The notes: generated from the sequence alone by a model not told the origin. A stretch of DNA of 64,000 bases from Lutimaribacter_A marinistellae (GCF_042648365.1 NZ_JBHRXI010000025.1:166182-230181), one strand, 5' to 3'; positions 34,085 through 43,969 are shown, counted from the stretch's first letter. Numbers and translations are program-made.

Positions 34085-35608
34085 TCAGCCATACCCCAGT
34101 AGCATAAGCTCCAGCGCGGCGCGCCGGGCGGTGTCTTCAAGCCCCATCGCGCGCAAAGAGGCCAGCGCAGCACTTAGATCCGATGGATTGCCGCGGGCGC
34201 CACGGTCGAACAACAGCATGGCTTCGAGAATTGCTTCTCCCAATTGTCCGTTTCGCCGCAGATCGGCAATCTTCTGCGGTACGACGGCCTCTTCGGAAAA
34301 CCCGTCTGCTATCGATGCTGCCAACTCGGAAGGGGCGATCACGCGGCCCGGATCACCTTGGGCCAGCGCCGAAAGAAACATGGACTCCGCCGATTCATTC
34401 GGAGCATCCGACGATGCCTGTTCATACAGCCTCGATAGAAGCCGGACGCGCCACGCCAACTCGGCCGCGCTGCCATTCTCGAGCGATTGGTTGCCAAGCC
34501 CTTCGGCAAAGAGTTCGGCGAAAGGCACCTCAAGGCCTACCTCGCGCATCTTGCGCCACACCTGCCCCAAACTTCTTTCGATTGCGGTTGAGTTGCCGAC
34601 GGAAATAGCGGTGTCGAATCTTTGTATCGCCTCGACCCTGTCCCATACACCGCCCGAAGCGGCAGGATCACGTTCGGTGTAAAGGCCGATCAACTGGTTG
34701 GGGGGCAACACGCCCATACGGGTAAGCCGTTCGGCGGCCTCGATCTGAGCTTTCCACCCAGCTATGTCGCGAAGGTCTGCATTGGCGAAAGCTTTCGGGA
34801 GCGAACCGGTGTTGAGACGTTCGCCTATCGTTTCGAACAGGCGGAATTCGAGCGCGTCTGGATAGTTCGGACGCGGAAGAGGGGGCGAACCCTCGAAGAT
34901 GTCCGGGCTGAGGAAACGGTCGAGTAGCGCCAGGCGTTCCTCATGCATCAGTTCCAACGTATGGACGGCCTCAAGCGTCAACGCGGCTGCTTCCCAGTCG
35001 CCGACCCGGACCTGGCAAAAGATGTGGGCGGCGTAGTCGTCCGAGAGGTATGGCGCTGCCAGCAAAGCCGAGCAGGCTCGGTCCTCGTCTCCGGACAGCA
35101 GGGTCGTCTCAAACCAGCGCGCAAACCTCGCGCGGCTCTGATCCGGTCCAGCTAGTTCGACCAAGGCCTGTGCCGGGTCGCTGGCTCCCAGAGCAACCAA
35201 CCTGTCCAGTCGTGCTAGGAGCAGGGTTTCGGCGGCATCCGGTCCGGCTGGCGGGCTACTCTCGGTCAGCAAAAGGGCATAAAGCAGCTTTTGCATTGCC
35301 GGGCTATCGCCAACCGGCACACGCGATATCAAATCTGCCAGCCGGGCAGGGTCGCTGCCCTGCCACAAATCGACAGGTAACCCGGTCACCGTGCTGGATA
35401 CCAAACCGATGGGCGGCGTCGCGGGCGCGAGCGGGATGACATCCACAGCGGGGCCGTCGCCGGTCGATGACACCGGAGGTTCCATCACCATGGTGTCGGG
35501 GAGCGGGATGCGCGACGTGTCCTTTAGCCAGTCAATCGACGACAGCGGTTCCTGCGACCAGGCGATCGCCGGGAACAGTACTGCAATCAGGAACCCCTCA
35601 ATTCGCAT
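34085..35608 (-). CDS. Conserved exported alpha-helical protein of unknown function
   Basis: Encodes 507 residues. The start has a short signal peptide (about 1-18, cleavage near AWSQE). A Pro-rich linker to about residue 75 is followed by a long helical region rich in Ala, Leu and Glu, with TPR-like or Sel1-like periodicity. No catalytic motif is recognised. It begins inside the end of the 50-residue membrane gene (11-nt overlap) and its stop touches the xerD ATG with no gap, so all three are probably one transcript. It is probably a periplasmic scaffold or binding protein. Confidence 0.7.
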   Translation of the reverse strand: MRIEGFLIAVLFPAIAWSQEPLSSIDWLKDTSRIPLPDTMVMEPPVSSTGDGPAVDVIPLAPATPPIGLVSSTVTGLPVDLWQGSDPARLADLISRVPVGDSPAMQKLLYALLLTESSPPAGPDAAETLLLARLDRLVALGASDPAQALVELAGPDQSRARFARWFETTLLSGDEDRACSALLAAPYLSDDYAAHIFCQVRVGDWEAAALTLEAVHTLELMHEERLALLDRFLSPDIFEGSPPLPRPNYPDALEFRLFETIGERLNTGSLPKAFANADLRDIAGWKAQIEAAERLTRMGVLPPNQLIGLYTERDPAASGGVWDRVEAIQRFDTAISVGNSTAIERSLGQVWRKMREVGLEVPFAELFAEGLGNQSLENGSAAELAWRVRLLSRLYEQASSDAPNESAESMFLSALAQGDPGRVIAPSELAASIADGFSEEAVVPQKIADLRRNGQLGEAILEAMLLFDRGARGNPSDLSAALASLRAMGLEDTARRAALELMLLGYG

Positions 35609-35750
35609 CCAGTACCACAGGCTGCCGCACTTCGCTTTGCGGCGCCGAGAAATCCACGCCGAAGAATGGCCCGATATAAGTGTAGCCGATCAACCCGATC
35701 ACGGCCAAGCAGACCAGGTAGAGAAGAAACTTGAGTAGTCGGCCGATCAT
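35598..35750 (-). CDS. Single-pass small membrane protein
   Basis: Encodes 50 residues from the ATG at 35750-35748, with GGGGCAGG as the ribosome site; an ATG four codons earlier is the alternative. One transmembrane helix (about 5-26, LKFLLYLVCLAVIGLIGYTYI) is followed by a polar tail. Its 3' end overlaps the next gene by 11 nt. It is divergent from aroK across about 70 bp. Function unknown; coupling to the exported helical protein suggests the two work together at the inner membrane. Confidence 0.65.
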   Translation of the reverse strand: MIGRLLKFLLYLVCLAVIGLIGYTYIGPFFGVDFSAPQSEVRQPVVLDAN

Positions 35751-35822
35751 CGCCTGCCCCATTTTAGATTTTGCCCAACATATAACTGGCCTTTTCGACA
35801 AGATCACGTCATTCACGTGAGA

Positions 35823-36407
35823 ATGAGCGGAATTGAGCAAAGCACGGCGCGGACGGGGGGCGAAGCCTATACTCTCAAGAAGACCGTCGTCATGGTCGGC
35901 ATGATGGGTGCAGGCAAGACGGCCGTCGGGAGGGCGCTGGCCGCACGGTTGCACGTTCCTTTCCTCGACAGCGATGCCGAAATCGAATCAGCCGCCAACA
36001 TGACCATCCCCGAGATTTTCGCGCGCGATGGCGAGCCTTTCTTCCGAAAGAAGGAAACGCAGGTCATCGGCAGGCTCCTGGACGAGGCGAAAGGTGTGCT
36101 GTCGACGGGAGGCGGTGCCTTCCTCTCCGAGACGAACCGTCGCATGATCTCGGAAAAGGGGGTTTCTGTCTGGCTCAAGGCAGATCTTTCAACACTATGG
36201 AACCGGGTCAGACATCGCGACACCCGGCCATTGCTCCGTACGGACGATCCGCGGACGACATTGCGTGAACTCTATGACGCGCGCGTACCTCTCTATTCCG
36301 AGGCTGACCTTGCCGTGATATCGGACAGCGACACGGCAATAGAAACAATGGTGGATAGGGTGATCGAAGCACTCAAGACCCGTCCGGACGTGTTGGAGCA
36401 GGCATAA
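35823..36407 (+). CDS. aroK: Shikimate kinase
   Basis: Encodes 194 residues. It phosphorylates the 3-hydroxyl of shikimate with ATP. Walker A is GMMGAGKT. The shikimate-binding residues lie in FLDSDAEIE, FRKKETQ and STGGGAF, and the lid has RPLLRTDDP. The ATG at 35823 is preferred over a GTG six bases upstream. The stop overlaps the aroB start by one base, so translation is coupled. Confidence 0.96.
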   Translation: MSGIEQSTARTGGEAYTLKKTVVMVGMMGAGKTAVGRALAARLHVPFLDSDAEIESAANMTIPEIFARDGEPFFRKKETQVIGRLLDEAKGVLSTGGGAFLSETNRRMISEKGVSVWLKADLSTLWNRVRHRDTRPLLRTDDPRTTLRELYDARVPLYSEADLAVISDSDTAIETMVDRVIEALKTRPDVLEQA

Positions 36408-37510
36408 TGCATCATTCAGTGCGGGTTGCGCTTGGCGCGCGCTCTTACGACGTCGAGATCGGACCAGATCTGCTGCATCAGTCCGGCGCAAGAATCGCGC
36501 CCCTTCTCGCACGGCCGCGCGTGGCGGTTTTGACTGATGAAACGGTTGCCGGTCTGCATCTGGAGGCGCTTCGCGACGGTCTTGGGCGTGGAGGGATCGA
36601 CATGGTGTCCCTCTCCCTTCCGGAAGGCGAGACGACCAAGACATGGCCGCACCTTGAGCATGCCGTGGACTGGCTTTTGTCCCAGAAGATCGAAAGGCGT
36701 GATGTCGTCGTTGCGCTGGGTGGCGGGGTCATCGGCGATCTGGCCGGCTTTGCGGCAGCGATCTTGCGGCGTGGGGTGCGGTTCGTCCAGATCCCCACGT
36801 CGCTGCTTGCCCAGGTGGACAGTTCCGTGGGCGGAAAGACCGGCATCAATTCTTCCCACGGCAAGAACCTGATCGGCGCATTTCACCAACCATCACTGGT
36901 TCTTGCCGATACCTCGGTGCTTGCAACACTCACCGCGCGTGATCTTTTGGCCGGGTATGGCGAGGTCGTCAAATACGGGCTGCTTGGCGATGCAGAGTTC
37001 TTTGCATGGCTAGAAACGCAGGGACCGAGGCTGGCAGCGGGTGACATGGCCGCGCGAGTTCAGGCTGTCGCGCGCTCGGTGCAGATGAAGGCCGAAATCG
37101 TCGCGCGCGACGAAACCGAGCAGGGCGATCGCGCGCTGCTCAACCTAGGGCATACGTTCTGTCACGCGCTGGAGGCCGCCACGGGGTACTCCGATCGCCT
37201 GCTGCATGGTGAAGGTGTCGCGATCGGCTGTGCGCTGGCCTTTGAACTGTCGTCAAGGCTGGGCCTCTGCCCGCAGGAAGATCCCAGCCGCGTTCGCGCG
37301 CATCTGCGCGAAATGGGAATGAAAACCGACCTGCGAGACATCCCCGGTGACCTTCCTGACGCGGAGGCATTGGTCGATTTGATGGGGCAGGACAAGAAAG
37401 TCGTCGACGGCCAGCTTCGGTTCGTCCTTGCCCGTGGTATCGGTGACGCGTTCGTGACGGGTGATGTGCCGCGCGAGAGCGTGGTTCAGGTTCTGCGAGA
37501 TGCCGCGTGA
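36407..37510 (+). CDS. aroB: 3-dehydroquinate synthase
   Basis: Encodes 367 residues. It converts DAHP to 3-dehydroquinate using NAD+ and a divalent metal. The NAD loop is VVALGGGVIGDLAGFAA, with PTSLLAQVDSSVGGKTGIN following. The metal ligands lie in GYGEVVKYG and LLNLGHTFCHALE and the later HGEGVAIG. The aroK-aroB pair forms a two-gene shikimate operon. The gene is convergent with the site-2 protease gene, with only 3 nt between stops. Confidence 0.97.
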   Translation: MHHSVRVALGARSYDVEIGPDLLHQSGARIAPLLARPRVAVLTDETVAGLHLEALRDGLGRGGIDMVSLSLPEGETTKTWPHLEHAVDWLLSQKIERRDVVVALGGGVIGDLAGFAAAILRRGVRFVQIPTSLLAQVDSSVGGKTGINSSHGKNLIGAFHQPSLVLADTSVLATLTARDLLAGYGEVVKYGLLGDAEFFAWLETQGPRLAAGDMAARVQAVARSVQMKAEIVARDETEQGDRALLNLGHTFCHALEAATGYSDRLLHGEGVAIGCALAFELSSRLGLCPQEDPSRVRAHLREMGMKTDLRDIPGDLPDAEALVDLMGQDKKVVDGQLRFVLARGIGDAFVTGDVPRESVVQVLRDAA

Positions 37511-37513
37511 CGC

Positions 37514-38584
37514 CTAACGACCCCGAATAACGATCAACTCGCCGACATTTTCGCGAGTGACATAGCCGAGCATTGCGCCGACCTCAGAGCAGACTGCGAC
37601 CGCGGGCGCTCCCTTGTGCAGCAGGTCCAGAACATCCTCGAGTCCGCTGGCAAGGTTTACTCGGGGAATGTTCTCCTCCATCACCGAGGTGGCTGGGTCG
37701 GAGCGAGGGTGTTCGGCGGCGAGGGCCGCAAAAAGGTTGCCACGCGTCACGAAGCCCAGCAGCGAGCCGGTCTCGTCAACAACAGGAAATTCGTGCTGTG
37801 TCGTGCGGATGACGGCTTGCGCCGCAGTTCCCAAGGTATCGGCGGGCGATAAGGCCTCGAAACTGGTGATCATCGCGTCGCGGGCCATCATGCGGCGGGT
37901 GACGGCGCGCATCGCGACATCCTGGTTTTCCGCGTTCGCGGCTACGAAAACGAATACGGCCACCAGAACAAGAACCGGATTGCCGCCGGTCAGACCGAGA
38001 AACCCAAGGACAACGGCAACTGCCTGGCCCGCATAGGCCGCGTATCGCGTCGCCTTGACCCGATCCATGCGCAGGCAGAGAACGGCACGAAACACCCGGC
38101 CGCCATCCATAGGGAAGGCCGGGATCAGGTTGAAAACGGCGAGGAACAGATTGACCAGTGCCAGTCGTCCGAGGAAACCCGCACCGGTTCCATCAAGTGC
38201 GATAAGCGCATCGGTGCTCGTTCGCGCGCCAAGCGCGATCAACACCGCCCAGATGACCACATTCACGGCCGGGCCTGCGAGAGCAACGGCGATCTCATGA
38301 AGCGGGTTTTCCGGCATGCGTTCCAGCCGGGCCAAGCCGCCTATTGGCAGTAGAGTTATATCAGGCGTTTTTATCCCATAACGCCGCGCCACCAACGCGT
38401 GACCGAATTCGTGCGCAACGACGCAGGCGAAAAGGGCGCAGACGAACAACACGTTGTTCAGCGCGGCGTCTGGCCCGCCTTCGCTGTAGGAGGCGAACCC
38501 TACCCAAGCCAGTAGCAGGAAAAAGGTGACATGGATCCGCAACTCCGAGCCGAACAAGCGGCCAAGGGAAAAGGACCATGTCAT
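37514..38584 (-). CDS. Site-2 protease family (M50) with CBS domains
   Basis: Encodes 356 residues with about six transmembrane helices. The zinc site is HEFGH (H58, E59, H62), with FPMDGGR as the third-ligand motif near residue 180. Two CBS domains occupy about 235-350 and may sense adenine nucleotides. Such rhomboid-unrelated intramembrane proteases clip membrane regulators such as anti-sigma factors; the client is unknown. It starts 18 nt after the ssb stop, so the two genes are co-transcribed. Confidence 0.93.
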   Translation of the reverse strand: MTWSFSLGRLFGSELRIHVTFFLLLAWVGFASYSEGGPDAALNNVLFVCALFACVVAHEFGHALVARRYGIKTPDITLLPIGGLARLERMPENPLHEIAVALAGPAVNVVIWAVLIALGARTSTDALIALDGTGAGFLGRLALVNLFLAVFNLIPAFPMDGGRVFRAVLCLRMDRVKATRYAAYAGQAVAVVLGFLGLTGGNPVLVLVAVFVFVAANAENQDVAMRAVTRRMMARDAMITSFEALSPADTLGTAAQAVIRTTQHEFPVVDETGSLLGFVTRGNLFAALAAEHPRSDPATSVMEENIPRVNLASGLEDVLDLLHKGAPAVAVCSEVGAMLGYVTRENVGELIVIRGR

Positions 38585-38602
38585 ATCGTCAGTCCCCGTT
38601 GA

Positions 38603-39109
38603 TCAGAACGGAATCTCGTCATCGTCGATCCCACCGGACGCCGGTGCCGAGCCTCCGCCATAAGGGTCACCCTGCGGGCCACCGCGGTCATAGCCACCGC
38701 CGCCATAGCCACCGCCCTGACCACCGCCGTAACCACCGCCACCGCCGCCGCCTTCGCCGCGACTGTCGAGCAGCGTCAGCTCTCCACGATAGGGGCGCAA
38801 TACCACCTCGGTGGTGTAGCGATCCTGGCCGGATTGGTCCTGCCATTTGCGGGTTTCAAGCTGGCCTTCGATATATACCTTGGAGCCCTTGCGCAGGTAC
38901 TGTTCAGCGATCCGTGCCAGCGGTTCCGAAAAGATCGCGACCGAATGCCACTCGGTGCGTTCGCGACGCTCGCCGGTGTTGCGATCTTTCCAGTTCTCGG
39001 AGGTCGCGATGCGCAGGTTGCACACCTTTCCCCCGTTCTGAAATGACCGTACTTCAGGGTCGCGGCCCAGGTTTCCTACGAGAATGACTTTGTTGACCGA
39101 GCCTGCCAT
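38603..39109 (-). CDS. ssb: Single-stranded DNA-binding protein
   Basis: Encodes 168 residues. The OB fold (about 1-112) has VNKVILVGNLGRDPEVR, TEWHSVAIF and YLRKGSKVYIEGQLETRKW. A Gly/Tyr-rich linker leads to the acidic tip DDDEIPF, which binds replication and repair partners. GGGGGAAG precedes the ATG. It is a tetrameric housekeeping protein and shares a transcript with the downstream site-2 protease. Confidence 0.98.
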   Translation of the reverse strand: MAGSVNKVILVGNLGRDPEVRSFQNGGKVCNLRIATSENWKDRNTGERRERTEWHSVAIFSEPLARIAEQYLRKGSKVYIEGQLETRKWQDQSGQDRYTTEVVLRPYRGELTLLDSRGEGGGGGGGYGGGQGGGYGGGGYDRGGPQGDPYGGGSAPASGGIDDDEIPF

Positions 39110-39297
39110 GGCTTCCCCCGTGCATGTCGAGTTGTTCTTGGTGCGCGCCGAATCCGGCCACGCGTTTGCAAGACCCTATACGCCCTTGAAGGCGATCAAA
39201 ACCACCCATTGGCATCACTTCTGGCGAGACATCGCCGCTATGCGGCGTCGCCTTTGCAAAGGGAGCGGAATTCGGGTATGGCAGTTGCGAGGGACAT

Positions 39298-39897
39298 GTG
39301 AAAACGAGTGTGAGGGACATGCGCAGCATTCTCGGCGCAGCTTTGGCCGTGTCACTGGCCGCAACGGCCATTCCGGTACAGGCGGACATGTTTTCGAGCA
39401 AGAACCGGCGCGCCATCTTTGAAAAGCAGGCGCGGCTGTTGGATACGCGCGGGGCCAGCCAGTACGAGAGTTCGGACAGGCTGAAACCGAAATCGGCGAC
39501 TGTTAACGCGATCAAACGTTATGCGGGCAAGTACCGTGGCGAATATCTTGCAATGGCACGTGCCGCCGCCCGTCGACATAATGTTCCAGAGGAACTGTTC
39601 CTGCGTCTTGTGCAGCAGGAATCGGGTTGGAACCCCGTCGCCAAATCTCACAAGGGGGCTCTTGGGCTGGCTCAATTGATGCCTTCGACGGCAAGTGCGC
39701 TTGGGGTGGACCCGCTGAATCCTGCGCAGAACCTCGATGGAGGTGCGCGCTACCTCGCCCGGCAATACCGGAACTTCAAATCGTGGCGCCTTGCACTGGC
39801 GGCGTACAACGCTGGGCCCGAAGCGGTTCGCAAACACGGCGGTGTTCCACCTTATTCCGAAACTCAGAACTATGTGAAAATCATCTGGGGCGGGTGA
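39298..39897 (+). CDS. Lytic transglycosylase (SLT type)
   Basis: Encodes 199 residues from a GTG at 39298 with GAGGGA in place; an ATG at 39319 is a close alternative, and both keep the signal peptide (cleavage near IPVQA). The SLT domain has the catalytic Glu in LRLVQQESGWNPVAKS, then GALGLAQLMPSTASALG and LALAAYNAGPEAV. It cleaves peptidoglycan between MurNAc and GlcNAc with formation of an anhydro ring. Its stop is only 10 nt from the stop of the convergent cyclase gene. Confidence 0.93.
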   Translation: MKTSVRDMRSILGAALAVSLAATAIPVQADMFSSKNRRAIFEKQARLLDTRGASQYESSDRLKPKSATVNAIKRYAGKYRGEYLAMARAAARRHNVPEELFLRLVQQESGWNPVAKSHKGALGLAQLMPSTASALGVDPLNPAQNLDGGARYLARQYRNFKSWRLALAAYNAGPEAVRKHGGVPPYSETQNYVKIIWGG

Positions 39898-39907
39898 ACT
39901 GTCGGTG

Positions 39908-41755
39908 TCACGGAAGCCCAGCTTGCTGCAAAGCGGCTAGATAACGCTCCTTAAGCTCCGCATCCATGAAATTGGTGACTTTCGCGTCCAATGAGACGCG
40001 GAAACCCGGCGCTGTTGCTAGCACCTCGTGAGCCGACCATTCGGCATCGTCGATCTGATCGAGCTCTATATAGGTTGCCGCCAGCATTCGATGCGCTGCC
40101 GTGAACTCGGGATTGGCGATCAGGACGCGCTCGAAAAGTTCGGCGGCGCGTGCATGGTCGCCAGCGACGTAATGGGCCAAGCCCTCGATCCAAACGTAGA
40201 AGAAAGCCCGGATCGGATTGAGTTTCACCGCGTGCTCTATTGCGGCAAAAGACTCGTCGACCCGTCCTGCATAAGCCAGTGACGACGCCAGAGTTGCGTA
40301 TCCGTCGGCGTAGTTCGGATCCAGTTCCACCGCTCTTTGCGAAGCGGCTATCGAAGCGTCGATGTCGCCAAGGTTCCTGTGAACAAGGCTGAACGCGAAA
40401 TGCACCTGGGCGAGTTTGGCGTCGAGCTTCAGGGCGCGCTCCGCATGGAGTTGTGCTTTGCGCGAGGCCTCGTGCGGGTACTGTGTCCAGACTTGCTCGG
40501 CATCCATCGCGTAAGTCAAGGCGAGATCAGCCTCGGCCCGTGCAAAATTCGGATCGATTGCGAGTGCGCGTTCAAAGTAGCTGCGCGCGACCCGGTTTGT
40601 GTCAGGAGAAAACCGTCGGAACTGTTCCAAGCCGCGCAGCAAGAGGTCATAGGCTTCGGGGTCCACCTGCTTTGGTTCCGCCAGACGGGCGGCCTCATCA
40701 GGGTCTAGTGTCACCGCCAACTCGGTCACGATCCGTTTTACGACATCGTCTTGCAACTCAAGTACATCTGTCATGTCGCGATCGTACCTATCAGCCCAGA
40801 TGTGGCCGCCTGTCCTTGCGTCGATCAACTGCGCATTGATGCGAATTCTGTCGCCAACACGCCGCACCGAGCCTTCGACCACGTATTGCACACCAAGTTC
40901 GCGCGCGACCTCCTGCAGGTCCATCGCTTGATCCCGGTAGGCAAATGTCGTGTTACGTGCGAGGACGAACAGGCCCGAAACCTTGGACAGATCGGTGATC
41001 AGGTCTTCGGTCATCCCATCGCTGAAGTAGTCTTCTTCTCCTGCGGCCCCGAAATTGTCGAATGGCAACACGGCTATCGACGGGCGGTCATCCGTGACTT
41101 GTTCGGATCCCGTGCTTTGTGCAAATCGAGGTGAGGTTGAAAAGAAAAACCAGCCGCCCACTATGCTTGCGGCGACCATTGCGAGGGCTGCCGGCAAGAT
41201 CTTCTTTCGCCGGATTCTGGGTGGAGCGGTCATACCATCCGGTGAAAGGGCGATCCTGTAAGCCCGAACCGGTTTCTCGATGTTTTTGACCTCGATTTCT
41301 CCCAGCGGTTCCAACCGTAACGAAGGCAAGGCGCCGAGTTGGTCGTAAACCGTCCCGGATACGCATATGCCTCCGGGGTCCGCGGCTTGTTCGAGGCGCG
41401 CTGCTATGTTGACCCCAGTACCGAGAATGTCCTCGCCTTCGGCGACGACATCGCCGAGATTGATCCCTATCCGATACTCAATCCTGGACCCTTCGGGATA
41501 ACCAGCTTCGCGTTCAGGCATTTCCCGCTGCACTTCAACAGCGCAGGAAACCGCTTCGACCGCGCTGGAAAACTCCACAAGGATACCATCGCCCATCAGC
41601 TTCACGATCCGGCCGCGATGCCGTTCGATCACGGGAAGAAGAAACTGCGAAAGATGCTTCTTTTGCCGTGTGAGGACACCGGTTTCATCCGCCTCGACTA
41701 GGCGGCTGTATCCGACGATATCCGCCGCGAGTATGGCGCAGAGATGTCGTTTCAT
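39908..41755 (-). CDS. Class III adenylate/guanylate cyclase fused to TolB-like and TPR domains
   Basis: Encodes 615 residues. The cyclase domain (about 1-170) has the metal Asp in AADIVGYSRL and KLMGDGILVEF. The transition-state Asn and Arg are in LGTGVNIAARLEQ, so catalysis is plausible. A transmembrane helix follows at about 187-206. A TolB N-terminal-like domain comes next (about 220-345, PSIAVLPFDNFG to GGHIWADRYDR). TPR repeats run to the C-terminus (FERALAIDPNFARAEADLAL, LDPNYADGYATLA). With the cyclase inside and the TPR outside it may link envelope state to cyclic nucleotide; the base specificity is not certain. Confidence 0.9.
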   Translation of the reverse strand: MKRHLCAILAADIVGYSRLVEADETGVLTRQKKHLSQFLLPVIERHRGRIVKLMGDGILVEFSSAVEAVSCAVEVQREMPEREAGYPEGSRIEYRIGINLGDVVAEGEDILGTGVNIAARLEQAADPGGICVSGTVYDQLGALPSLRLEPLGEIEVKNIEKPVRAYRIALSPDGMTAPPRIRRKKILPAALAMVAASIVGGWFFFSTSPRFAQSTGSEQVTDDRPSIAVLPFDNFGAAGEEDYFSDGMTEDLITDLSKVSGLFVLARNTTFAYRDQAMDLQEVARELGVQYVVEGSVRRVGDRIRINAQLIDARTGGHIWADRYDRDMTDVLELQDDVVKRIVTELAVTLDPDEAARLAEPKQVDPEAYDLLLRGLEQFRRFSPDTNRVARSYFERALAIDPNFARAEADLALTYAMDAEQVWTQYPHEASRKAQLHAERALKLDAKLAQVHFAFSLVHRNLGDIDASIAASQRAVELDPNYADGYATLASSLAYAGRVDESFAAIEHAVKLNPIRAFFYVWIEGLAHYVAGDHARAAELFERVLIANPEFTAAHRMLAATYIELDQIDDAEWSAHEVLATAPGFRVSLDAKVTNFMDAELKERYLAALQQAGLP

Positions 41756-41818
41756 CCCGATCTCCTCGAGATCAGGCTAACAGAGAGAGCGACGCGAAGG
41801 AACGCGGCAGATTTCCTG

Positions 41819-43906
41819 CTATTCGGCCGCAATCTTGATGACAGGCTCCATGTCCGCGAACTCCTGCGAGCTCAGGTGACACTTCACCTGGTGTCCTTCG
41901 GCCATTGTCACCATCGGCGGAACTTCTTTTTCGCAAAGGCCACCCGGCACCTTGGATTTCCACCGGCAGCGCGTCTGGAAAGGGCACCCCGGCGGCGGGT
42001 TCATCGCCGATGGAATATCGCCTTCGAGCACGATGTGCGTTTTCTCCACATGGGTATCCGCGATCGGCACTGCAGATAGCAGTGCTTCGGTATAAGGATG
42101 GTAGGGCGGGCTGAAAACCTGTTCGGTCGTACCCAATTCCACCACATGTCCCAGATACATCACCATGACCCGGTCCGAGAGATAGCGAACGATCGACAGG
42201 TCGTGACTGATGAAGAGTAGCGTGGTCTTGTGTTCACGCTGAATCTCCATGAGCAGGTCCGTAACCGCGGCCTGAACGGACACGTCGAGTGCCGAAACAG
42301 GCTCGTCCGCAACGACTATCCTTGCGTCTCCGGCGAAGGCTCGTGCGATGCCGACACGTTGTTTCTGGCCTCCCGACAACTGCCGTGGCATCCGCTCTGC
42401 AAATGCGCGGGGCAGCTTTACAAGGTCCAGCAGTTCCAACATCCGTTGCCGGCGCTCGCTATCGTTCTTGCCGACGCCAAATATCTCGAGCGCGCGCATG
42501 ATCTGCCGACCGACGGACATCGAGGGGTTCAGGGTGTCGAACGGGTTCTGAAACACCATCTGGACTTCGCCGACGGTCTTGGCGTCGCGACTCTCGATCG
42601 GAAGGCTCTCGATGTTTCGGTTGTCGAGAAGGATCTGACCCTCGGTCGCGGTTTCAAGTCCCATTAACACCTTGGCAAAGGTCGACTTTCCGCAGCCGGA
42701 TTCTCCAACAATTGCAAGGGTTTCGCTTTCCCGTGCCTCAAAGCTCAGTTCTTCGTTTGCCTTGACAACCTTCTTGTCGCCGCCTCCGAACAGGGCGTTG
42801 GCTGCGACCTCGTAATACTTCTTCAGCTTGTCCATGCGCAGGACAACATCGCCGACGGCGGCCTTTTCCTTGCTCTCGCCGATTTCGAGTGGTGCGTTCC
42901 AATCGATTTCCTGAAACCGCAGGCAACGTGTCGCGTGACGGTCGTTGGCCGGCACATCGAACATCGGAATGTCCTGAGCGTCGCAGCGCCCGGCTTCGAA
43001 GTAATCGCAGCGTGGTCCGAAATTGCAACCGGGCGGGCGTTCGTGGGGCAGGGGGAAGTTGCCAGGAATCGCGACTAGGGGCCGCGCGTTCTTGTCCGCA
43101 CCGGGCAGGGGGATGGAACGGAACAAAGCCTGCGTGTAGGGATGCTGCATCTCGTCGAAGACATCGGTGATCGAGCCGCGTTCGACAGCTTCCCCGGAAT
43201 ACATGACGCAAATGCGGTCACAGGTTTCAAGGACAAGGCCGAGGTTGTGGCTGATGAACAGCATTGATGTGCCGTATTTCTTGCCCAAGTCCTTTACGAG
43301 TTCGACAACGGCCGCTTCCACAGTGACGTCCAGCGCCGTGGTCGGCTCATCTAGGATTAGCAAGGCCGGTTTGGACATCAGGGCCATGGCGATCACGATG
43401 CGCTGCTGCTGACCACCCGACAGCTGGTGGGGAAAGGCGTTCAGAATGCGTTCCGGGTCGGGCAGACGGACATCCGTCACAACTTCGAGAGCGCGTTTGC
43501 GGGCCTCGTCGGCGCTGACCCCTTCGTGGATCATCGGCACTTCCATCAGCTGTTTGCCGATCTTCATCGCCGGGTTCAACGAGGCCATCGGCTCCTGATA
43601 GATCATGGCAATCTCGTTGCCCCGGATGTCACGCAGTTCTTCGGCACTCATTTCGGACAGATCGCGGCCCTTGAACTTGATCGTGCCGCCAACGATCCGA
43701 CCATTCTTGCCAAGGTCCTGCATGACGCCAAGTGCCACGGTGGACTTGCCGCAGCCGGACTCGCCCACAAGACCGACCGCCTCACCCGGCTGGACCTTTA
43801 CCGAGAAATCCATGACTGCGGGAATTTCCCTCAACCTTGTGAAAAAGGAAATCGAGAGCTTGTCGATCTCAAGGATCGGTCCGTCGTAATCGGCGAGTTT
43901 GCTCAT
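41819..43906 (-). CDS. Fused double ABC ATPase of a peptide importer
   Basis: Encodes 695 residues carrying two complete ABC units, DppD-like then DppF-like. Each has Walker A GESGCGKS, a Q-loop (YQEPMASLNP; FQNPFDTLNP), a signature (LSGGQQQRIVIAMAL; LSGGQKQRVGIARAF) and Walker B with LDEPTTALDVT and ADEPVSALDVS. Cys-rich extensions follow both units. This single chain replaces the two separate ATPases of the importer at 17072-22531. It is the last gene of the second importer operon, 89 nt after the permease stop, with a hairpin in that gap. Confidence 0.95.
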   Translation of the reverse strand: MSKLADYDGPILEIDKLSISFFTRLREIPAVMDFSVKVQPGEAVGLVGESGCGKSTVALGVMQDLGKNGRIVGGTIKFKGRDLSEMSAEELRDIRGNEIAMIYQEPMASLNPAMKIGKQLMEVPMIHEGVSADEARKRALEVVTDVRLPDPERILNAFPHQLSGGQQQRIVIAMALMSKPALLILDEPTTALDVTVEAAVVELVKDLGKKYGTSMLFISHNLGLVLETCDRICVMYSGEAVERGSITDVFDEMQHPYTQALFRSIPLPGADKNARPLVAIPGNFPLPHERPPGCNFGPRCDYFEAGRCDAQDIPMFDVPANDRHATRCLRFQEIDWNAPLEIGESKEKAAVGDVVLRMDKLKKYYEVAANALFGGGDKKVVKANEELSFEARESETLAIVGESGCGKSTFAKVLMGLETATEGQILLDNRNIESLPIESRDAKTVGEVQMVFQNPFDTLNPSMSVGRQIMRALEIFGVGKNDSERRQRMLELLDLVKLPRAFAERMPRQLSGGQKQRVGIARAFAGDARIVVADEPVSALDVSVQAAVTDLLMEIQREHKTTLLFISHDLSIVRYLSDRVMVMYLGHVVELGTTEQVFSPPYHPYTEALLSAVPIADTHVEKTHIVLEGDIPSAMNPPPGCPFQTRCRWKSKVPGGLCEKEVPPMVTMAEGHQVKCHLSSQEFADMEPVIKIAAE

Positions 43907-43969
43907 CTTGCTGTCTCCCGGGTGAAACGCCGGTTTGTGGCGTTAATCTTATTGAAAATGCGTCGGAGG

